Shown: positions 6,335 to 11,661 of the stretch, one piece after another
Numbering within the stretch: the first letter of the stretch is position 1
How the letters are laid out: each line of letters opens with the position of its first letter
Assembly (NCBI RefSeq): GCF_002298975.1
Contig: NZ_DBMV01000042.1
Coordinates: 160,483 to 172,143, forward strand
DNA length: 11,661 nt
Direction: 5' to 3'
From: Ralstonia sp. UBA689
GTDB lineage: Bacteria > Pseudomonadota > Gammaproteobacteria > Burkholderiales > Burkholderiaceae
Made by a program: the position numbers and the translations under genes
The notes under the pieces: generated by a model
Database searches by the model: none
The model's input: the letters and a program-made list of their open reading frames with translations, nothing else
What the model was told of the DNA's origin: nothing

Positions 6335-7834
6335 TTACTTCAGCGTGATGGTTGTGTTCACGCCGGCCGGCCCCGTGCCGCGCGCCTGCCAGCGTGCGGT
6401 CACGGTCTTGGTCTGCGTCCAGAACAGGATCGCCTGCTTGCCGTTGGGGCCAAGATCGCCCAGTTTCGACGCGCGTGAGCCGGTAAAGCTGAACCACGCC
6501 ACCGGCACCGGAATCGGCAGGTTGATGCCGACCTGGCCGACATCGATCTCGTTCTGGAACTGGCGCGCGGCGCCGCCATCCTGCGTGAACAACGCGACGC
6601 CGTTGCCATTCGGATTGGCGTTGACGAAGTCGATGGCCTCGTCGAGCGTATCGACGCCCGTCATGCACAGCACCGGCCCGAAGATTTCTTCACGGTAGAT
6701 CGACATGTCGGCGCTCACGCCGTCGAACACCGTCGGCCCGACGAAGTTGCCTTCAGGCGCCTGGGGCACCGCATGGCCGCGGCCGTCGAGCAGCAGCTTG
6801 GCGCCTTCTTCCACGCCAGCGCCGATCAAACGCTCGATGCGCGAGCGGGCGCTTTTTGAAACGACCGGGCCGAGGTCGGCGGTGCGGTCCGTGCCGGGGG
6901 CCACCTTGAGCTTGCGCGCGCGTTCGACAATCTCGGGCGCCCATGCGCGCGCCTCGCCCACCAGCACCGCAACAGACGTCGCCATACAGCGCTGACCCGC
7001 CGCGCCGAAGGCCGCGCCCAGCAGATGGTTGATGGCCTGTTCGCGATCGGCGTCGGGCAGGATCACGCAATGGTTTTTAGCGCCCATCATGGCCTGGCAG
7101 CGCTTGCCGGCTTCCGAGGCTCGGCGGTAGATCTGCGTGCCGACGTGCGTCGAGCCGATGAACGACACGGCCTTGATGTCCGGGTGTTCGCACAGCCCAT
7201 TGGCGATGTCCGGCCCGCCATGCACGACGTTGAGCACGCCCGGCGGCAGGCCGGCTTCGAGCGCCAGTTCCGCCAGCAGCAGCGATGCGCTCGGATCCTG
7301 CTCCGAGGGCTTGAGCACGAACGTGTTGCCGCATGCCACCGCCAGCGGGAACATGAAGCACGGCAGCATCACAGGGAAGTTGAACGCGGTGATGCCAGCG
7401 CACACGCCAAGCGGCTCGATGAGCGTGTAGACATCAACGCCGCCGGCTGCGTTCTGCGCATACTCGCCAAGCTGCAGCGAGGCGATCGAGCAGGCATGCT
7501 CGACCACTTCCAGACCGCGCCCCACCTCGCCCTCCGCGTCGGGCAGCGTCTTGCCGTGCTCGCGGGTGATCAGCTCCGCCAGCTCGGTCGTGTGCTCGCG
7601 CAGCAGTTGCTGGAAACGCAGCATGATGCGCATGCGCGCGGCCTGCGAGGTGTGGCGCCACGCCTTGTATGCAGCCTTGGACGAGGCGATGGCCGCGCCC
7701 AGTTCTTCGACCGTCGCAAACGGTACGCGCGCGACCACTTCCTGCGTGGCCGGGTTGATGACGTCGCGCCATTGCGTGGTTTTCGATTCAACCCGCTTGC
7801 CGTCGATGAGCAGCGGAAGGGTCGGAATGGACAT
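6335..7834 (-). CDS. mmsA: CoA-acylating methylmalonate-semialdehyde dehydrogenase
   Basis: The 499-residue aldehyde dehydrogenase converts methylmalonate semialdehyde, NAD+ and CoA into propionyl-CoA, CO2 and NADH. Family hallmarks are FNFPVMLPCFMFPLAVACGN (151-170), KPSEQDPSAS (175-184), FIGSTHVG (225-232), GAKNH with Asn254, and catalytic Cys283 in GAAGQRCMA. Asn at 254 where hydrolytic aldehyde dehydrogenases carry the general-base Glu agrees with CoA-dependent deacylation; this is my recollection of the family. The start at 7834 is supported by AGGAGAG seven bases upstream and the family-typical N-terminus. An in-frame extension to 7921 runs into the AT-rich leader and is not credible. 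It lies downstream of the binding-protein gene and directly upstream of mmsB. Confidence 0.95.
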   Translation of the reverse strand: MSIPTLPLLIDGKRVESKTTQWRDVINPATQEVVARVPFATVEELGAAIASSKAAYKAWRHTSQAARMRIMLRFQQLLREHTTELAELITREHGKTLPDAEGEVGRGLEVVEHACSIASLQLGEYAQNAAGGVDVYTLIEPLGVCAGITAFNFPVMLPCFMFPLAVACGNTFVLKPSEQDPSASLLLAELALEAGLPPGVLNVVHGGPDIANGLCEHPDIKAVSFIGSTHVGTQIYRRASEAGKRCQAMMGAKNHCVILPDADREQAINHLLGAAFGAAGQRCMATSVAVLVGEARAWAPEIVERARKLKVAPGTDRTADLGPVVSKSARSRIERLIGAGVEEGAKLLLDGRGHAVPQAPEGNFVGPTVFDGVSADMSIYREEIFGPVLCMTGVDTLDEAIDFVNANPNGNGVALFTQDGGAARQFQNEIDVGQVGINLPIPVPVAWFSFTGSRASKLGDLGPNGKQAILFWTQTKTVTARWQARGTGPAGVNTTITLK

Positions 7835-7867
7835 GAAACGCTCTCCTGGAGAACCGGATCGGATAAC

Positions 7868-7914
7868 AAAAAAATTGAGGAAAAAGAGGGAACGCAGTGC
7901 CGCCGCAGCGGCAC
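7868..7914 (-). terminator. Possible intrinsic terminator or attenuator between the binding-protein gene and mmsA
   Basis: GTGCCGC (7897-7903) pairs perfectly with GCGGCAC (7908-7914) around a 4-nt loop. Read on the minus strand the stem is followed, after about 11 nt, by TTTTT and then TTTTTTT (7874-7868). The T-runs are not adjacent to the stem, so termination may be partial. That would lower mmsAB expression relative to the binding protein. Confidence 0.4.
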
Positions 7915-7940
7915 CCGTCATTGCGCTACCGCGTGCTGAA

Positions 7941-9179
7941 TCAGCGCGACGCGGTGGCCGTCTTCACCAGCGGGCAGCTCGACTTCGACATCGGCTGGAA
8001 TGCTTCGGCGGCTGGCACCGTCGCGATGGGGGTGTAGTAGTCCCACGGCCCCTTCGATTCAGCCGGCGACTTGACGCGGAACAGCGTCATGTCGTGAATC
8101 ACGCGGCCGTCGGGGCGGATCGAGGCGTTGCGCATGATCGGATCGTGGATCGGCAGCTCACGCATCTTCTGCGCGACGGTTTTCGCGTCGACGGTCTTGG
8201 CCGCCGCCACCGCGCGCAGGTAATGCAGCACGCTCGAATACACGCCAGCCTGCACCATCGTCGGCTTCAGGCCCCTGAATTTCTGCTGGAAGCGGGTGGA
8301 CCAGGCGCGCGAGGCGTCGTCGTAGTCCCAATAGAAGCCGTCGGTGAACATCAGCCCCTGCGCGGTCTCCAGGCCGAGCGCGTGCACGTCCGACAGAAAC
8401 ACCAGCAGGGCGGCAAGCTTCTGGCCACGCTGCATGATGCCGAACTCGCGCGCGGCCTTGAGCGCGTTGACAGTGTCCTGCCCGCCGTTGGCCAGTGCCA
8501 CCACTTGCGCCTTCGAGGCCTGCGCCTGCAGCAGGAACGATGCGAAATCCGACGCGTTGAGCGGGTGGCGCGACTGGCCGGCGACCGTTCCGCCAAGTGC
8601 CTTGACGTTGTCGGCCGCGTCTTTCTCCAGCGAAGTGCCGAATGCATAGTCGACGGTCAGGAAGTACCACGACTTGCCACCGCCCTGGACCATCGCGCGG
8701 GCCGTGGCGGCCGACTGCGAATACGTGTCGAACATCCAGTGGAAGCCCGTCGGCGAGCAGTCTTCATTGGTCAGGCGCGTGGTTGCCGGGCCAGAGAACA
8801 TCACCACGCGCTGTTTCTCCATGGCCAGCTTCTGCACGGCCAGGGCCGCGGCGGAGTTGGTCAGGTCGGCAATCGCATCGACGTTGTCACGGTCGAACCA
8901 CTCGCGCGCCTTGTTGGCGGCCACGTCAGCCTTGTTCTGGTTGTCCGCCGAAACCAGGCTGATCTTCATGCCCTTGCACTCGGCCGCCAGGCAGTCGTCG
9001 ATAGCCATCTGCGCGGCAGCCACCGAGCCCGGGCCGCCCATTGCCGAATACGGGCCCGACATGTCGGTCAGCACGCCGACCTTCACCGGCCGGTCGGGCA
9101 GTTGCGCAAAGCTTGCGGGCATGCTGGCGAAAACGCTCGCGCCGAGTCCCAGCGCAAGCAGCCATGGCTTGATCTTCAT
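7941..9179 (-). CDS. ABC transporter periplasmic substrate-binding protein, branched-chain amino acid (LivK) type
   Basis: The product has 412 residues from the ATG at 9179, which has AAGGAG eight bases upstream. Residues 1-25 form a signal peptide (MKIKP, a hydrophobic core, then SFA before Gln26). The mature protein opens with VKVGVLTDMSGPYSAMGG, the classical start of type I periplasmic binding proteins (Peripla_BP_6), and continues through DNQNKADVA and VYSSVLHYLRAV. Cys63, Cys68, Cys141 and a C-terminal Cys could form disulfides in the periplasm. No permease or ATPase gene is in the window, so it is an orphan or works with a distant transporter. The ligand may be a branched-chain amino acid or related acid; mmsAB next door supports this, but only by context. 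Confidence 0.9.
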   Translation of the reverse strand: MKIKPWLLALGLGASVFASMPASFAQLPDRPVKVGVLTDMSGPYSAMGGPGSVAAAQMAIDDCLAAECKGMKISLVSADNQNKADVAANKAREWFDRDNVDAIADLTNSAAALAVQKLAMEKQRVVMFSGPATTRLTNEDCSPTGFHWMFDTYSQSAATARAMVQGGGKSWYFLTVDYAFGTSLEKDAADNVKALGGTVAGQSRHPLNASDFASFLLQAQASKAQVVALANGGQDTVNALKAAREFGIMQRGQKLAALLVFLSDVHALGLETAQGLMFTDGFYWDYDDASRAWSTRFQQKFRGLKPTMVQAGVYSSVLHYLRAVAAAKTVDAKTVAQKMRELPIHDPIMRNASIRPDGRVIHDMTLFRVKSPAESKGPWDYYTPIATVPAAEAFQPMSKSSCPLVKTATASR

Positions 9180-9239
9180 CGCTCGTCTCCTTGAGGTTTC
9201 TTCTTGTCCTGCGTTGCCATCTCTGCGTGGCTTCGGGCG

Positions 9240-9245
9240 AGTATA
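9240..9245 (-). promoter_or_regulatory. Probable -10 box of the binding-protein/mmsAB promoter
   Basis: TATACT on the minus strand lies 60 nt upstream of the binding-protein start codon. No matching -35 hexamer is visible at 16-18 nt spacing, as often seen for promoters activated by LysR proteins. The gene of such a regulator is divergent from here. Confidence 0.4.
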
Positions 9246-9260
9246 TTTGTGCGAATTTGC

Positions 9261-9296
9261 TTTAGATGGTGAATATCTGCATTTATGATGTGCAGA
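9261..9296 (+). promoter_or_regulatory. Promoter and dyad upstream of the divergent LysR gene
   Basis: TTTAGA (9261-9266) and TATGAT (9284-9289) with a 17-nt spacer form a plausible sigma-70 promoter for the LysR gene. The inverted repeat TCTGCA-N9-TGCAGA (9276-9296) spans the -10 box. LysR regulators commonly bind dyads in shared divergent regions and repress themselves. The dyad is seen; its recognition by this protein is inferred. Confidence 0.5.
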
Positions 9297-9318
9297 AACA
9301 CACAAAGGAGGCGACGTC

Positions 9319-10320
9319 ATGGCGAGCCGCAGGAACGTGGCCGCGCATGCGGCGAGGCCGGCCGGCACACACACTGCCTCTCCCGGTGGCTTGCCGGAAG
9401 CGCGCCCCGACTGGGATGACTTGCGGTACTTCCTCGAAGTTGCCCGCACGCAGCGGGTGAGCGTGGCGGCGCAGCGCCTTGGGGTCGATCACACCACAGT
9501 CTCGCGCCGCGTGCGCGCGCTCGAGCAGGCGCTCGGCACGCTGCTCTTCGACAAGTCGCGCAACGCGGGCTTTGTGCTCACGCCGGAAGGCCAGCAGCTC
9601 CAGGTGTACGCTGAACAGATGGAGGGCACGCTGCAATCGGCCTGCGAGCAAGTGGCCGGTTGGGGGCAGACGCTGTCGGGGCACGTGCGCATCGGCTCGA
9701 CCGAGGCGTTCGGTACGTACTTCCTCACGCCGCTGCTGTCGCGCTTCCAGCGGCAATATCCGTTGATTCAGCTCGACATCCTGCCCGTGCCGCGCTTCGT
9801 GAGCCTGTCTAAGCGCGAGGCAGATCTGGCCATCACCATCGAACGCCCGCGGCGCGGCCCCTACGTGTGCAGCAAGCTGTGCGACTACCGGCTACAGCTT
9901 TACGCAACGACGGAGTATCTCGCCACCCATGGTGCCGTGAGCCGGCCCGGCGACCTCAAGGGCCGGCGCTTCATCAGCTACGTAGACGAACTCACGTTCA
10001 GCAAGGAGCTGCGCTATCTGGAGGACGTCGTGCCCGGCAGCGACGTCGTGCTGCGCAGCACGAGCGTGATTGCGCAATACCAAGCCGCGCTGCAAGGCGA
10101 GGCACTGGCGATCCTGCCCTGCTTCATGGCCGCGCAAGACCCGAGGCTCGTACCGCTGCTGGTGGACGAGGTGGCGGTCAAGCGCAGCTTCTGGATCTAT
10201 TGCCACGAAGAGCTGCGCACGCTCAAGCGCATCACCACGCTGTGGGATTACCTGCGCGACGCGGCACAACGCAACCAGGCCCTGCTGCAGGGCAAGGCTG
10301 GCGAGTTACGACACGTGTGA
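9319..10320 (+). CDS. LysR family transcriptional regulator, likely controlling the binding protein and mmsAB
   Basis: This 333-residue regulator has the winged-helix domain at about residues 32-92 (WDDLRYFLEVARTQRVSVAA, then LGVDHTTVSRRVRALEQALG) and the effector-binding domain from about 113. It is longer than usual because of a 31-residue Ala/Arg/Pro-rich extension before the helix-turn-helix. The start is well supported: AAGGAGG (9305-9311) stands seven bases before the ATG. It is divergent from the binding-protein gene across 139 nt, the standard arrangement of a LysR gene and its target, so control of that gene and of downstream mmsAB is a reasonable inference. The effector could be a valine-pathway intermediate, which is a guess. 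Confidence 0.92.
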   Translation: MASRRNVAAHAARPAGTHTASPGGLPEARPDWDDLRYFLEVARTQRVSVAAQRLGVDHTTVSRRVRALEQALGTLLFDKSRNAGFVLTPEGQQLQVYAEQMEGTLQSACEQVAGWGQTLSGHVRIGSTEAFGTYFLTPLLSRFQRQYPLIQLDILPVPRFVSLSKREADLAITIERPRRGPYVCSKLCDYRLQLYATTEYLATHGAVSRPGDLKGRRFISYVDELTFSKELRYLEDVVPGSDVVLRSTSVIAQYQAALQGEALAILPCFMAAQDPRLVPLLVDEVAVKRSFWIYCHEELRTLKRITTLWDYLRDAAQRNQALLQGKAGELRHV

Positions 10321-10372
10321 GTGCGTGCCGAGGGATGGGGTGAGCGTGAGGAAGCCCACGAATGGCATCCCT

Positions 10373-10558
10373 TTTGATGATGTTCGCCCCGAGGAGTGGA
10401 CGCCAAGTTATGCAGGCGGAGCATCTAGGGTTGATTTTCTTCTGCCGGAGATCGAAGCAGTCGTTGAGATCAAGAAGATGCGATCGGGGCTGAGCGCCAG
10501 GCAGCTCGGGGAACAGCTCATTGTGGACATTGCAAGGTACAAGAAACATCCTACCTGC
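10373..10558 (+). pseudogene. Fragment of a DpnII/MboI-type PD-(D/E)XK nuclease domain protein
   Basis: The frame reads FDDVRPEEWTPSYAGGASRV, DFLLPEIEAVVEIKK, LSARQLGEQLIVDIARYKKH and PTC. From memory this matches the REase_DpnII-MboI domain found in many putative defence proteins. The catalytic core is present: Asp at 10433-10435 and the E-x-K pair at 10466-10474. About 62 residues remain. Upstream there is no recognisable N-terminal domain or start codon. Downstream the expected continuation (a Cys followed by VCFVYDPEG-like sequence) is replaced by unrelated residues running to a TAG at 10667-10669. It begins about 50 nt after the LysR stop codon. It is best read as a gene remnant, not an active nuclease. 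Confidence 0.6.
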
Positions 10559-10584
10559 GAAATTGCAGCCCCCAATGGGCGGTC

Positions 10585-10890
10585 CTACACTCCCGCCTCA
10601 ATCAAATCCGAAATCTGCACCGCCGCCCGCGCAGAATCAGTCAGCGCGCGAGCGCGCTTGTGCCGATAGCTGCCGGCCGAGATGACGACCGACTCCTTGG
10701 CCATCGTCCGCCTGCCGGACGATGAGCATGCCGATGTAGCGGTGTCTGCCCAGTAGATGTGTTTGTTGAGCAGTTGCAGCGCGCGCTGCGCCGCGCCCTG
10801 ACGCCCTATGTGTTCATCCTGATCAAGCCGGGCGATGTCTTTCGAGGCGTTCTGAACGTTGAACGTGTTGCGGATGTCGATTGCAGCAAA
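10585..10890 (-). other. Open frame without a start codon, possible gene remnant
   Basis: A 101-codon frame is open from just after a TAG (10893-10891) to a TAG at 10587-10585. The first ATG is at 10704, giving only 39 residues (MAKESVVISAGSYRHKRARA, then LTDSARAAVQISDLIEAGV) with no ribosome-binding site. The residues look protein-like and end in a plausible C-terminal helix, but I recognise no family. In GC-rich DNA an open frame of this length is weak evidence. The opposite strand has an equally open frame (10759-11211). Nothing else is visible between the nuclease fragment and 10900. Confidence 0.2.
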
Positions 10891-10910
10891 CTACTGCCGA
10901 GAACGTTCAG
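10852..10910. repeat. Short inverted repeat with AACGTT cores
   Basis: CTGAACGTT (10852-10860) and AACGTTCAG (10902-10910) are perfect inverted copies separated by 41 nt. The right copy overlaps the stop codon of the minus-strand ORF that ends at 10907. No T-run follows, so a terminator is unlikely. It could mark the edge of a rearranged or inserted segment. Confidence 0.3.
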
Positions 10911-11551
10911 CACGGCACGCGCGCAACGACGCCCCCACCCGACTGGGTGCACCAACGCTGAACCGGTTGCGGTTGTTGGGGCGCCGGATATGACAGCCCT
11001 GTCCGCGGATCGATTGAATCGTTTCGATGGGCAGAAGCATTCTCAGCAGCCCAGGCGCGACTGGCAGCCAGTTGCTTGCCAGTCTCGATTCGCTGCTGCA
11101 AGATGGCCGCCTTCTGCGTCTCGTCCACCTTCTTGGTCATGGCGACCAAACGTGCGTACGCCGGGTCACCAACGTTTTGCAGTGGCGGCAGCGGCGGCGC
11201 AACCGGCATGAACAGGAGAGGCCCGGTGTATTTCGGTATCGACATCTTGGATGTCCATCCCCAATTGACCGCCTCTCCGATATTCCAGACCGCAACATCC
11301 ATCTCCAGCGCACGTTGGTACTGCCGGTTCACGTCTGCCAGCGTGGGGGTTGCCGTTGGCGCAGGAAGCGGTTGAAGCGCGGCGTCCTGCAAGCCCGCCG
11401 GATAGACGACACGAACCCAACTCCGGCAGGCAACGGAGTATTGATCGAGCAGGCGCTGATAGGCCTCCAATATCTGGGCACGGCTAGAACTGCTTTGGCT
11501 CTTGATGGTGTTTGTAGGCCGCCAGCATCTTGCTGTAGAGGACGTTTTCAT
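10907..11551 (-). CDS. Hypothetical protein, probably broken at its 5' end
   Basis: The 214-residue frame is not recognised. From about residue 22 it looks like genuine protein: RAQILEAYQRLLDQYSVACR is amphipathic, VNRQYQRALEMDVAVWNIGE follows, then a proline-rich stretch (LLFMPVAPPLPPLQ), and a charged helix (KKVDETQKAAILQQRIETGK). The first 21 residues (MKTSSTARCWRPTNTIKSQS) look like out-of-frame translation, and the ATG has no good ribosome-binding site. The neighbouring frame over the same bases reads more like protein, so a frameshift is suspected near 11484-11500. The last 35 residues are low-complexity and may also be non-native. The composition could suit an exported protein, but no function can be given. 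Confidence 0.4.
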   Translation of the reverse strand: MKTSSTARCWRPTNTIKSQSSSSRAQILEAYQRLLDQYSVACRSWVRVVYPAGLQDAALQPLPAPTATPTLADVNRQYQRALEMDVAVWNIGEAVNWGWTSKMSIPKYTGPLLFMPVAPPLPPLQNVGDPAYARLVAMTKKVDETQKAAILQQRIETGKQLAASRAWAAENASAHRNDSIDPRTGLSYPAPQQPQPVQRWCTQSGGGVVARVPC

Positions 11552-11657
11552 CCCTCTGTGAGATCACAAGCTGCTGCTGAGTCGGCCCTGAACAATTCTC
11601 CCAATCCTTGCAGGGCAAGGCTTTGCAGCCAGAAGAGCATTGCCGCAATTGCAGGAA
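11484..11657 (-). pseudogene. Probable 5' part of the preceding hypothetical gene in another frame
   Basis: This 57-codon frame reads CSSGCKALPCKDWENCSG, then QQQLVISQRDENVLYSKMLA and AYKHHQEPKQF before a TAG (11486-11484). The four cysteines and the helical QRDENVLYSKMLAAYK segment look like real protein and lead directly into the AQILEAYQRLLDQY part of the 10907-11551 frame. A hydrophobic LIPAIAAMLFWLQ in a third frame (from 11661) could be the signal peptide of the same gene. A sequencing error or a true frameshift would explain the split. No start codon is visible inside the window. Confidence 0.3.
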
Positions 11658-11661
11658 TCAA

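Noticed and set aside
6335..7921. Extended mmsA frame starting at 7921
   Set aside because: The added residues come from the AT-rich leader and hairpin. The ATG at 7834 has an AGGAGAG site and matches the family N-terminus.
7551..9194. Long plus-strand frame of 547 codons opposite the binding-protein gene
   Set aside because: It is an antisense shadow with His/Arg-rich composition typical of out-of-frame GC-rich translation. It also spans part of mmsA.
7941..9449. Extended binding-protein frame starting at 9449
   Set aside because: It would overlap the divergent LysR gene and bury the signal peptide inside the protein. The ATG at 9179 gives a normal signal peptide and has a good ribosome-binding site.
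10759..11211. Plus-strand frame of 150 codons in the right-hand region
   Set aside because: It has no ribosome-binding site, no recognisable domain, and overlaps more protein-like minus-strand frames.

Overview
The window is GC-rich DNA of beta-proteobacterial character. Codon use, long GC-rich ORFs, and the mix of LysR regulators, mmsAB and an orphan branched-chain-amino-acid-type binding protein fit Burkholderiaceae, most likely Ralstonia or Cupriavidus. The taxon is inferred from style, not from a marker gene. No rRNA, tRNA, CRISPR array, transposase or integrase gene was seen.

Left part (1-4946). A large imperfect hairpin repeat (24-140) is followed by an SDR oxidoreductase and a CGNR zinc-finger regulator, both on the minus strand. 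Divergent from the CGNR gene is a nitronate monooxygenase-type flavoprotein that ends at a textbook terminator. Next come a clear sigma-70 promoter, an alpha/beta hydrolase with an Asp nucleophile (epoxide hydrolase/haloalkane dehalogenase type) and a convergent LysR regulator. The CGNR/monooxygenase intergenic region and the hydrolase promoter both carry GTAAC...GTTAC inverted pairs with 20- and 21-nt spacers. This suggests one regulator, possibly the CGNR protein, controls both. The set looks like a small redox/detoxification module, which is inference.

Middle part (4947-10320). A fragment of a DipZ-like thioredoxin-domain protein lies upstream of the first LysR gene. Then comes a minus-strand set read in the order periplasmic binding protein, mmsA, mmsB. 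MmsA and MmsB are the distal enzymes of valine catabolism: 3-hydroxyisobutyrate to methylmalonate semialdehyde to propionyl-CoA. A divergent LysR gene (9319-10320) shares the promoter region with the binding protein and is the likely regulator.

Right part (10321-11661). Coherence drops here. There is a fragment of a DpnII/MboI-type PD-(D/E)XK nuclease domain directly after the LysR gene, an unassigned stretch, and an unrecognised minus-strand ORF whose 5' part appears to continue in another frame. This looks like a decayed accessory junction. I did not find a complete, clearly new system. The best leads are the shared operator pattern, the Shine-Dalgarno-sequestering inverted repeat in front of the SDR gene, and the orphan binding protein tied to mmsAB.
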